DNA of 40,894 nucleotides from Gemmatimonadota bacterium (GTDB lineage: Bacteria; Gemmatimonadota; Gemmatimonadetes; Longimicrobiales; Gaopeijiaceae): the NCBI GenBank assembly GCA_009841165.1, contig VXMI01000193.1, positions 12,462-53,355 of the forward strand. Direction: 5' to 3'. Position 1 is the stretch's first letter. Each line of letters begins with the position of its first letter. Position numbers and translations under genes: made by a program. The notes beneath the pieces are model-generated. The model ran no database searches and was not told the DNA's origin. It was given only the letters and a program-made list of their open reading frames with translations. Below, piece after piece: positions 14,569 to 21,983 of this stretch.

Positions 14569-16008
14569 TCAGCGCGTGCGGTCGAAGCGGACGTTGCGGA
14601 CACGGCCTGCGGCGAGCACGAACGCCGTCGCGCGGCCACCCTCCCGCACGAAGGCGAGCTCGATCCCGCCGCGCCCGAACACGGCTTCGCTCCGGGCGCT
14701 CAATTCCTGCGACTCACCGCTCGGATGGTGCAGCACGAGCGCGTTTCCCGCGGCCTCGATCGTCCACGTCGAACCGATCTCGTCCGATTGGTACGAGCCC
14801 GCGAGCCCGGCGAGCACATCGCCAGGCACCTCCACGGCCGCTTCCTCCCCGGCGCCGTCGGCGGGCCCGCCGGGCCCGTCGCCCTCGGGCGCCACCTCGG
14901 TGAACGCGCCCTCGAGCACGATGTCCTCCACCGCCATGCTGAGCGCGCCCGGGTTGGCCGTCCCGACGTTGCAGAGCGTGATCACCGACGTACGCTGCTC
15001 CGGGTAGCGCGCGACCATCGTGCGGAACCCCATGAGGCCGCCGCCGTGCGAAACGCGCGGCAGTCCCCGCCGCGGCGCCACACCAAGCCCTCGCGCGTAG
15101 ACGATCGTGTCGCCGTTGTTGAGCACGCCGCGCTCGTACATCCGCCCTGCGAAGTCCGGGACGCCCAGCACGTCGCCGTAGAAGGCTCCGTCCCAGCGCG
15201 CCAGATCCTCGACGGTCGAGTACAGGCCGCCGTCGCCCACCTTGTCGAAGTTGATCAGGTAGTCGGTGCGCCAGCCGCCCCCGTCGCGCGGGTGATAGCT
15301 GAAGACCCGGTCGCGCACGATCTGCGTGCGATCGTCGTGGAAGTGCGTGCTCGTCATCCCCAGCGGGCCGAAGATCTTCTCGTCGGCGTACTCGCGCAGC
15401 GACCTGCCCGTGGCGCGCTTCACGATCTCGGCCATCAGCACGTAGCCCGAATTGCTGTACAGGTGCTCGGAGCCGGGTGTAAAGTTGAGTTCCCGCTGCC
15501 GGGTGATGAGGTCGAGCATCGCCTCGTCGGTGAGGATGTTGTCGAACGGGATCCCGGCCAGGTTCAGCAGGCTGAGGTAGTCGCGCACCCCGCTCGTGTG
15601 GTGGACCAGGTGGCGGACGGTGACCGTGCCCTGGTCGTAGGCGGGGAACTCCGGGATGTGACGGCGGATGTCGTCGTCGAGCGCGAGATGCCCCTCGTGG
15701 TCGGCGATCACGATCGCGGCCGCCGCGAACTGCTTCGAGACCGACGCGAGGTAGAAGACCGAACGCTCGCTGATCGGGATCTCGTGGTCCATCTGACCCA
15801 TGCCGTAGCCGCCTGCGTAAACCAGGTCGCCCGCGTTGACCACGCCGACCGCGCACCCGGGTCCCCCGGTGCGATCATACTCGGCGAAGACGTCGTCGAT
15901 GCGCTGACGGGTCTCGGAGTCGAGCTGGAGGGCGGCCGCAGGGGTGGCGGTCGCGAGCGCGATGAGGGGGACAAGTAATGTTGAGTTTACATTATGTAAT
16001 GTACGCAT
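14569..16008 (-). CDS. Serine hydrolase, beta-lactamase/PBP fold (class C-like)
   Basis: A 479-residue exported enzyme. A signal peptide (1-26, ending PAAA) precedes a class C beta-lactamase-type domain with SVSK (Ser89, Lys92) as the acylating serine and general base, YSN in HLYSNSGYV, and HGG in VSHGGGLMGF. A Gly/Ala/Glu-rich linker leads to a C-terminal beta domain of about 90 residues. Family members include D-aminopeptidases, esterases and peptidoglycan-linked enzymes, so the substrate is open. The start at 16008 has GGAAAAG just upstream; an upstream extension of the frame shadows the di-heme gene. Codons 2-12 contain an unusually AT-rich palindrome resembling sites near 561 and 30115. 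Confidence 0.88.
   Translation of the reverse strand: MRTLHNVNSTLLVPLIALATATPAAALQLDSETRQRIDDVFAEYDRTGGPGCAVGVVNAGDLVYAGGYGMGQMDHEIPISERSVFYLASVSKQFAAAAIVIADHEGHLALDDDIRRHIPEFPAYDQGTVTVRHLVHHTSGVRDYLSLLNLAGIPFDNILTDEAMLDLITRQRELNFTPGSEHLYSNSGYVLMAEIVKRATGRSLREYADEKIFGPLGMTSTHFHDDRTQIVRDRVFSYHPRDGGGWRTDYLINFDKVGDGGLYSTVEDLARWDGAFYGDVLGVPDFAGRMYERGVLNNGDTIVYARGLGVAPRRGLPRVSHGGGLMGFRTMVARYPEQRTSVITLCNVGTANPGALSMAVEDIVLEGAFTEVAPEGDGPGGPADGAGEEAAVEVPGDVLAGLAGSYQSDEIGSTWTIEAAGNALVLHHPSGESQELSARSEAVFGRGGIELAFVREGGRATAFVLAAGRVRNVRFDRTR
15975..16002. repeat. AT-rich palindromic motif inside a signal-peptide coding sequence (site B)
   Basis: ACATTA and TAATGT arms around a two-base centre (15989-16002), next to AATGTAAAC and a further CATTAC read on the minus strand. 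It falls in codons 2-12 of the serine hydrolase and resembles the arms of sites at 561-601 and 30115-30155. The resemblance is partial. Confidence 0.4.
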
Positions 16009-16054
16009 GACTTTTCCTTCGTGCCGGCGCAAGTTTGCGGGCGTGCGCGGGACT

Positions 16055-17239
16055 TCACAGGGACAGCAGAAAACGGACGACTGCTCGCTGCGCTTCCTGC
16101 GGCAGCGCCATGAAAGCGTCGCGGGCGGCGGTGGCCTCGCCTCCGTGGGCCGAGACGGCCGACGGGACATCGGGCGCCCGGCCGTCGTGAAGCAGGCGGT
16201 CGCGGTGGCGGAGGCCCCACAGCGGGGCGGTGCGGAGTTCGGCCGGCGATGCGTCGAAACCGCAGACATCGGCCAGCGCGTCACCCAGGTCGTGCACGAG
16301 CATGTCCGAGTACGGGAGGATCGTACGGTCCGCCAGCGCGGGGGTGGTGGCGGGGCCGGTGCGCAGTTCCTCGCGGTGGCAGGCGGTGCAGCCGATCTGC
16401 CTGAAGAGGGCGGTGCCCTGCGCGACGGTGTCGCGGGCGGCGGCGGAGAGGTCCTGCTCGGGCGCGGGCGGAGCGAGGAAACGAACGTAGTCGGTCAGTT
16501 GCGCGAGCGTGGGCGCGTCGATCTCGGGGTCGGCCATGGGATCGGCGGCGGGGGGCACGGGGATGCCGTTCACGGCCTCTTCCGCGGGGTGCCCCGGGGT
16601 GGTGAAGCCGAGTTCGAAGCGAAGCGCGGTGTCGACGAAATCCCCCACGGTCGATGCGTCGCCCTTGCGCCCGAAGCGCGCCGTGCGGCCGTCGGCCAGA
16701 CGTGGCAGGCGACCCGAAATCCCGTCGCCGTCTGCGTCGTCCGGGTCGGCCCACTCGAGGAGCACCTCGTCGGGCACGGCCGCGAGCAGGCCCAGGCCGA
16801 GGAGGGCCGGTGCGGTGACCTGGGCGGTGGCGGTGGCGGCCGCGGGGACCTCTTCCGGTCCCATTCCGTGCGCGATCAGGAGGTCGGTGGCGCGGCGCTG
16901 AATGTTGTCACCGCCCTCGGCGAGAAGCAGGTCGCAGCGGTCGTCTTCGAACCGGGTGGCCTTGAGGACGCGTATCCGGGTCCCGCCACCGCCGACCACC
17001 GGCTGATCGTGACAGTCGCTGCACCGTTCCGCGTTGTAGAGGGGGCCGAGACCCTCGTCGGCGGTGGCGAGGCGCTCGAAGAGGGCGCGGCCCAGCAGGA
17101 AGCGGCCGCGTTCGCCCGTGCTCAGACCGGCCACGGACTCTCCGGGCGGTGGCGGCGGTTCGGCAGGCTCGCCGTCGCCGCACCCCGCCAGGAGCGCGCA
17201 GGCCAGGAGCGCGCTGGCACTGCGGCGCGGGGGTGTCAC
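16055..17239 (-). CDS. Di-heme oxidoreductase lipoprotein, DUF1111 (COG3488), second copy
   Basis: A 394-residue predicted lipoprotein with two c-type heme sites. Lipobox LAGC gives Cys20; a Pro-rich linker follows. Heme motifs are CSDCH (Cys73, Cys76, His77) and CTACH (Cys284, Cys287, His288). Family marks are GPLYNAERCSDCH, ADPDDADGDGISGR, ARFGRKG, and LLHDGR near the end. The start is GTG at 17239, overlapping the stop of the parvulin-like gene (GTGA, 17236-17239). An upstream in-frame ATG at 17374 would lengthen it by 45 arginine-rich residues and hide the signal. It is a paralogue of 2784-3989; both are preceded by a lipoprotein gene whose stop codon overlaps their start. Confidence 0.88.
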   Translation of the reverse strand: MTPPRRSASALLACALLAGCGDGEPAEPPPPPGESVAGLSTGERGRFLLGRALFERLATADEGLGPLYNAERCSDCHDQPVVGGGGTRIRVLKATRFEDDRCDLLLAEGGDNIQRRATDLLIAHGMGPEEVPAAATATAQVTAPALLGLGLLAAVPDEVLLEWADPDDADGDGISGRLPRLADGRTARFGRKGDASTVGDFVDTALRFELGFTTPGHPAEEAVNGIPVPPAADPMADPEIDAPTLAQLTDYVRFLAPPAPEQDLSAAARDTVAQGTALFRQIGCTACHREELRTGPATTPALADRTILPYSDMLVHDLGDALADVCGFDASPAELRTAPLWGLRHRDRLLHDGRAPDVPSAVSAHGGEATAARDAFMALPQEAQRAVVRFLLSL

Positions 17240-18651
17240 GACCCGGATCCGGCCGCACCGCCGGGGCCGGCTCCGCCCGTGCGTCCCGCTTCCGCCAGCA
17301 TGCCACGCGCCAGCACGATCGCCGCGAGGACGCCGCGCCCTCGCACCCGCGTTTCGGTGCGCCCCAGGATCCACGCATCCAGAAGGGGCGGCAATGACCG
17401 TGCTTCCTCGCGCCGGGACGCGACCCGTTCCATGTAGCGCGCGACTGCGTCCCGGGACGAGGACTCCGCGCTCTCGAACTCCAGAGCACCGGCCCAGTAC
17501 TCGATCTCTTCGTCGTGCAGGAGCGACAGGCGCTCCGCGACCACCGGATCCAGCGTCAGCCCGCGCTGCCGGGCATCGGCAAGTCGGAGTTCGCGGGTTC
17601 CGATGTCGTTGATGAGGCTGATCCGCTCGGCTTCACCGACTTCGGTCAGTTCGGTCAGCGACTCCGGGGAGAAGAAGAGCAGTACGCGAGAGACGACGGC
17701 GGCGGTCAGGGCTCCGTCCTCCCAGCTTGCAAGGACCTGCTCGGAGTCCAGCCACTCGGCCGGGTCCTCCGCCATCCGGCCGATCACCACCGGAGCGCCC
17801 GGGGCGATGGCGAAACTGCGCGCGGAGCGCACCCCTGCGGCGGCTCCGGCGTCCGCCTGCGCCAGGAATCGTTCGAAGAGCAGGTCGGCGAAGAGTGTTT
17901 CGACCTCTTCGAACCGGGGCCGGTAGAGAAGGTGGAAGCCCTGCGCGCTCTGGGTCACGCCCGACACCTGGCCGGGCTGGAGGCGGAAGGCGACGCGGTC
18001 GAGGGTGGACGGGAGTTCGCCAGCGGCGAAGAGGCCGAGCAGTCCTCCGCGTTGGCGGGAGTCGACGTCCTCGCTTTCGGCCACGACCTGGTCCCAGCCG
18101 CCGCCTTCCGCAATGATCCCGAGCAGACGCTCGACCGTGCGTTGCTGGAGGAGGCGCTCGCTCGACGAAGTTTCGGGACCGACCCTGCGCAGGGTGTGGG
18201 CGATCAGGCGCAGAGACCCTTCGCGAAAGACCTCCTCGGGCGATCCGGCCTCTCGTGCCGCGTCCTCGCCCAGGCGCTGGCGCCGGTCGGCCTCCAGCAG
18301 CGCCTCGCGCCTGTCGAGCCAGGTCGACTCCTCGCGGGCCTCCGAACCCAGGAGCGAGTCCCCGGCGGCGGCGCGCTGCGAGAGTGCGGCCGCCGACACC
18401 CACAGGTCGGCGAGCTGGTCGACGGCCAGGGAATCGAGCGGGTACGGCTGGGCCAGCACGAGCAGCTCGGCCAGGCGCTGTTCGGTGAGGGTCCAGTCAC
18501 CCGCCCGGGCGGCCACACCCTGGTCGGAGAATCTGCCGCATCCGACCAGCCACGAAAGTGCGGCGAGAAGGAGCAGCGCCCGAGCCCCTCCGCCTCCGCC
18601 GCGCTTCAAGGAGCCCCCACCACCGGGTGGGCGGCGAGGTCTTGTTCCCAC
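17236..18651 (-). CDS. SurA/PrsA-like peptidyl-prolyl isomerase lipoprotein (parvulin domain)
   Basis: A 471-residue predicted lipoprotein chaperone. A Gly/Arg-rich start and hydrophobic stretch end in LVGC (Cys38). A SurA-type N-terminal helical part (about 45-140) leads into a parvulin domain (about 146-245) with LIAHTLRR, GGLLGLFAAGELP, AFRLQPGQVSGVTQS and GFHLLYRP. A long helical C-terminal half has no clear second parvulin domain, and the last 20 residues are Gly/Ala-rich. The start is GTG at 18651 with GGGAAG just upstream and seven bases after the DUF4399 stop. It would help fold exported proteins; coupling to the di-heme gene by a GTGA overlap suggests that protein as one client. Confidence 0.82.
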   Translation of the reverse strand: MGTRPRRPPGGGGSLKRGGGGGARALLLLAALSWLVGCGRFSDQGVAARAGDWTLTEQRLAELLVLAQPYPLDSLAVDQLADLWVSAAALSQRAAAGDSLLGSEAREESTWLDRREALLEADRRQRLGEDAAREAGSPEEVFREGSLRLIAHTLRRVGPETSSSERLLQQRTVERLLGIIAEGGGWDQVVAESEDVDSRQRGGLLGLFAAGELPSTLDRVAFRLQPGQVSGVTQSAQGFHLLYRPRFEEVETLFADLLFERFLAQADAGAAAGVRSARSFAIAPGAPVVIGRMAEDPAEWLDSEQVLASWEDGALTAAVVSRVLLFFSPESLTELTEVGEAERISLINDIGTRELRLADARQRGLTLDPVVAERLSLLHDEEIEYWAGALEFESAESSSRDAVARYMERVASRREEARSLPPLLDAWILGRTETRVRGRGVLAAIVLARGMLAEAGRTGGAGPGGAAGSGS

Positions 18652-18658
18652 CGCTTCC

Positions 18659-19102
18659 CTACCGGACGGTGATCGTGATCGTGTCGGCCACCGGAGGATC
18701 GACCGGGATGTGCACGCCGTCGGCCACGACCGAGATGATCCGGTGTTCGCCGGGAGTGAGATCCTCGATCGTGAACTCGGTCTGCGCCAGACCCATGTGG
18801 TAGTGGACGCCCGGGTCGTTCGGGATGGGCAGCGCCCAGTCGATGTCGCCGTTCACCACCAGGTGGTGATGCCCGGTCCCGGGATTCATGTTGCCGGCCT
18901 CGACGATCTCCAGACCTTCGGTCTCCATGACGAAGAGCACCGGGCCGGCGTCGACCAAGGCCCCGTCGGCCGGCTGCGTGATCGTCACCCGGGCGGGCAC
19001 TGCGGCCTCTTCGGCCATTCCCGCGTCGGCTTCCTGAGTGTCTCCGCCTCCCCCGCAACCCAGCACCATCAAGGCGATTCCCAAACCGACCGTAACTCGC
19101 AT
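18659..19102 (-). CDS. DUF4399 lipoprotein
   Basis: A 147-residue protein with lipobox VLGC (Cys16), an acidic linker, and a DUF4399 domain from about residue 38: ITQPADGALV, then GTGHHHLVVNGDI, GVHYHMGLAQTEFTIEDLTPGEHRI and VVADGVHIPVDPPVADTITITV. The histidine-rich GHHHL and HYHMG motifs are the family hallmark and could bind metal; the function is unknown. It opens a three-gene cluster with the parvulin-like and di-heme proteins. The start at 19102 places the signal at the N-terminus; a longer in-frame start at 19447 runs through the neighbouring gene and is rejected. Confidence 0.85.
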   Translation of the reverse strand: MRVTVGLGIALMVLGCGGGGDTQEADAGMAEEAAVPARVTITQPADGALVDAGPVLFVMETEGLEIVEAGNMNPGTGHHHLVVNGDIDWALPIPNDPGVHYHMGLAQTEFTIEDLTPGEHRIISVVADGVHIPVDPPVADTITITVR

Positions 19103-19254
19103 TGCTCCGTCGCTCCTCGTCGTCCGAGTGCTCGTGGTTGCCGGCGCCGACTTCGCCCCGGCAGGGAGCGGGTGCGCCGAGTGCTCACAAGGTGGGGAAG
19201 CGGGGTTGTCCGCGCCAGACCGGGGGTCGGCCGTGGTGCGGACGCGGAGGCTTC

Positions 19255-20304
19255 CTATCCGCCCCGGCGCAACCAGATGAGAACGACGCCGCAGGCGGTA
19301 CCCCGGCCCGAGTACTGTACCGGGATACCGGCCACGCCGCGATACATCTCGACTCCCGCTACGGACATGGGGTTGACGATGTCGTCCAGGTAGAAGCCCT
19401 CGAGTCCGGTCAGCAGGACACCGTCCAGATAGACGGGTGGGGCGCAATCGGCTCGGCCCCTGCGAAACCTGAGGTGCCTGTTCATCGGGCTTCGCGCGTC
19501 GGGAACGATGGAGACACCGGGGAATCGAATCAGCGCGTCGGTCAGGTCGACCGGGTTCCAGTTATCGATGTCGTCGCGATCCACGAAGTGACCGAAGCCG
19601 TCCTCCTGCCTCTGGTAGAAACCCGCACTCTCCAGATTCCTGTCGCGTCGGTCCACCGTGACTTCGATCGGATCCAGCTCGATGGCGTCGACCGTGAGGG
19701 CCACATGGACGTTGGTGGCGTGCCCGGACTCGACTGCGATCATCTCCGAGCGATGCCGGTAGCCCAAATGGGAAAACGCCACTTCGTGCCGGCCGGGGGC
19801 CAGGTCGCGCATAACGAAACGGCCGTCGGCGGCTGTCGTTGCTGCGCGCCCGGCTGCCGGGACGTTCACGACCACCTCGGGAACGGGCTCGCCGCTGACC
19901 TGGTCCGTCACCAACCCCACGATCCCCGTAATCAGCCAGTCGTTCGGATCCGGGAACGGCGTCAGTCCCAGGAAGAACTCTCCGGGCCGGTCGATCGCGA
20001 GATCGCCCTCGAGACGCTGGTAGCCCCTGTGGATCACCTCGAGGCTGTACGACCCGCGCGGCACATCGGCGATGACGAACTTGCCGTCGGTATCGGTGAA
20101 GAAGCTGATGTCCAGCGCCCGCACCACGATGATGACCCCGGGAATGGGCTCGCCGGTCACATCGTCGACGACATTGCCTGTCACCGTGACCGTTGCGGGC
20201 TCCTGCGTCTCCTGGGCAGTCCCTTGGGATGCAGACAGCGCCGCCACCGCAATCAGCAGCGCCATCCACGCGATCCGTCGGCGATTCGCAACCGTGACTG
20301 TCAC
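19255..20304 (-). CDS. CarboxypepD_reg (x2) plus TonB-plug protein lacking a barrel, copy 2
   Basis: A 349-residue exported protein. A signal peptide (ending GTAQ, about 31) is followed by two CarboxypepD_reg-like beta domains (about 37-115 and 125-205, with VTGNVVDDVTGEPIPG and GLVTDQVSGEPVPE), the linker ELDPIEVTVDRRD, and a TonB-plug-like domain (about 225-347, with DALIRFPGVSIV, PVYLDGVLL and VAGVEMYRGVAGIPVQY) that ends at VVLIWLRRGG. A receptor barrel should follow but the gene stops. Two cysteines (RADCAPP and GTACGVV) match a pair in the neighbouring copy and could be a disulfide. The start is GTG at 20304 overlapping the previous stop (GTGA). It may be a partner or plug for a separate porin; its role is unknown. 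Confidence 0.8.
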   Translation of the reverse strand: MTVTVANRRRIAWMALLIAVAALSASQGTAQETQEPATVTVTGNVVDDVTGEPIPGVIIVVRALDISFFTDTDGKFVIADVPRGSYSLEVIHRGYQRLEGDLAIDRPGEFFLGLTPFPDPNDWLITGIVGLVTDQVSGEPVPEVVVNVPAAGRAATTAADGRFVMRDLAPGRHEVAFSHLGYRHRSEMIAVESGHATNVHVALTVDAIELDPIEVTVDRRDRNLESAGFYQRQEDGFGHFVDRDDIDNWNPVDLTDALIRFPGVSIVPDARSPMNRHLRFRRGRADCAPPVYLDGVLLTGLEGFYLDDIVNPMSVAGVEMYRGVAGIPVQYSGRGTACGVVLIWLRRGG

Positions 20305-21362
20305 TTTGCCTTGCGAATCCAGATGAGCACAACCCCGCACGACGAATTCAGGCCCCAGTACTGGGGCGGCAGCCCCGCCTGGCCGCGGTAGACCTCCACC
20401 CCCGCCACCGCGATCGGATCGACCAGATCGTCGATGCCGGCCGGATCGTCGCCCCCTCGATGCATCATCACATCATCGACGTACACCGCGGGATAGCATG
20501 AATCGCCCGCCCTGCGGAACATCACGAACCGGCGGCTTGGCATTCCGGGGTCGCTGACGATCCTGACGCCGGGAAACCGCATCAGGGCGCTCGACAGATC
20601 CATCGTCGCCCAGCGCTCGATCTCCTCACGGTCGAGGAAGTCGCCAAAGCCGTCACGCTCCCGCTCATAGAACCCGACCCCCTGCAGCGTCACGTCCTGG
20701 CGCTCTACCGTCACCTCGATCGGGTCCAGTTCGATGGCTTCGACGGACAGAGCCACGTCCACGACGCTCACGCGGCCGATTTCGACGTTCACCGAATCGA
20801 CCCGCTGCTGGTAGCCAAGGTGGGAAAAGGTGACTTCGTACCGTCCCGGCATGAGTTCGGGCAGCGTGAACCGGCCGGTCGTGTTCGTCGTCGCCACCCG
20901 CCCCTGGGCCGCGACGTTCACGACCGCCTCGACAATGGGCTCGCCGCTGACCTGATCGGTCACCACTCCGGCCACACCGGTTGCGAGCCCTTCGTTGGGG
21001 TCGGCGGAAGCGGTCATGGCGAGAAAGAACTCGCCGGGCTGGTCGACCCTCAGGTTCCCTTGCAGCCGCTGGTAGTCGTCGTGCACGACGTTGATGTCGT
21101 ACACGCCACTCGGCACGCGGTCCAGCACGAACCGGCCGCTATCGTCTGTGACGAGAGTGAGGCCGAGCGCTTCGACGAGGACGACGGCCCCTTCGACCGG
21201 CTCGGCAGTGATCTCGTCGAGCACATGGCCCGCCACGGTGATTCGCTCGGGTTCGCCGGCCACCTGGGCCAGGGCGGCCGAGTCGGGCGCCAAGGCAACG
21301 CAAGTGAGCAGAAGAAGCGGACGGAAAGGCAGGGGATGCAGGGTGCGGGGGATCCGGGTCAT
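20301..21362 (-). CDS. CarboxypepD_reg (x2) plus TonB-plug protein lacking a barrel, copy 1
   Basis: A 353-residue exported protein, a tandem paralogue of the one it overlaps downstream. The signal ends near AALAQ (33). CarboxypepD_reg domains lie at about 41-120 and 129-208, both with a GRFVL or GRFTL strand, and the second ends in the GYQQR turn. The plug-like part (230-350) has SSALMRFPGVRIV, PAVYVDDVMM, VAGVEVYRGQAGLPPQYWG and ends in VVLIWIRKAK. Cys289 and Cys342 are kept in the paralogue. No barrel is encoded. The start at 21362 (MTRIPRTLHP) opens on a divergent region shared with the coiled-coil gene; an in-frame ATG far upstream (21938) shadows that gene and is rejected. Confidence 0.8.
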   Translation of the reverse strand: MTRIPRTLHPLPFRPLLLLTCVALAPDSAALAQVAGEPERITVAGHVLDEITAEPVEGAVVLVEALGLTLVTDDSGRFVLDRVPSGVYDINVVHDDYQRLQGNLRVDQPGEFFLAMTASADPNEGLATGVAGVVTDQVSGEPIVEAVVNVAAQGRVATTNTTGRFTLPELMPGRYEVTFSHLGYQQRVDSVNVEIGRVSVVDVALSVEAIELDPIEVTVERQDVTLQGVGFYERERDGFGDFLDREEIERWATMDLSSALMRFPGVRIVSDPGMPSRRFVMFRRAGDSCYPAVYVDDVMMHRGGDDPAGIDDLVDPIAVAGVEVYRGQAGLPPQYWGLNSSCGVVLIWIRKAK

Positions 21363-21561
21363 GGGTCGAGCATACCCACATGGGGGTTCCAGGTTCCAGA
21401 GTTCCCCGATTCCCCGCGTCTTGCGGGCACCCGAGTGCAGCGAGTCCCAAACAGCAATTCCATCGCCCATGAAATCCCGAAAGCTTGTTGCCCCCGCCGG
21501 GGCTTCAGGCGCGCCCGCGGCGACTCCGCGAAACCGGTTGACACTCAGGGAGCAAAACCGA

Positions 21562-21975
21562 ATGTTACGACCCATGGACGAATCGGGATTCGACACGCTA
21601 AAGGCCACCCGCGCCCTCGAGGCCGCCGGTTTCGCCTCCGGCCAGGCCGAAGCCATGGTGACGGTCTTCGGAGGGGCCATCGTCGCAAACGTGGCGACCA
21701 AGTGGGACATACGCGATCTGAAGGGGGACGTTCGCAATCTGAAGGGGGAAATCGGCTCCCTCCGGACCGAACTCAAACGCGACATCGGTGCCCTCCGGAC
21801 CGAGTTCGACGCCAAGCTCGAGCAGCAGATCGGCACCCTGCGGACCGAACTCAGGAGCGAGATCGCCGAAGTCCGGCTGAGCGTGGAGAGCCTCAAGGCC
21901 ACGATGTACAAGCTCCTGCTCGCCCAGGCCGCCGTCATTGTCGGTCTGATTTACGGCCTTCAGCGGCTTTTCTAG
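21562..21975 (+). CDS. DUF1640/CCDC90-like coiled-coil protein with C-terminal membrane anchor
   Basis: A 137-residue protein. An N-terminal helical head (FDTLKATRALEAAGFASGQAEAMV) is typical of DUF1640 proteins related to the mitochondrial CCDC90/MCUR1 family. A long coiled coil follows (about 50-110, with 7/11-residue spacing of LKGEIGSLRTELKRDIGALRTEF), then a C-terminal membrane segment (KLLLAQAAVIVGLIYGLQRLF). The start at 21562 has AGGGAG nine bases upstream; an ATG at 21574 is possible. The function is unknown in bacteria. It lies eight bases before the DUF5916 gene, so the two may be co-transcribed. Confidence 0.8.
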   Translation: MLRPMDESGFDTLKATRALEAAGFASGQAEAMVTVFGGAIVANVATKWDIRDLKGDVRNLKGEIGSLRTELKRDIGALRTEFDAKLEQQIGTLRTELRSEIAEVRLSVESLKATMYKLLLAQAAVIVGLIYGLQRLF

Positions 21976-21983
21976 AGGAGTCC

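Noticed and set aside
19103-19254. A decayed barrel remnant after the plug-only protein at 19255
   Set aside because: The 152-base gap is far too short for a barrel and shows no beta-strand-like coding in any frame on the minus strand.
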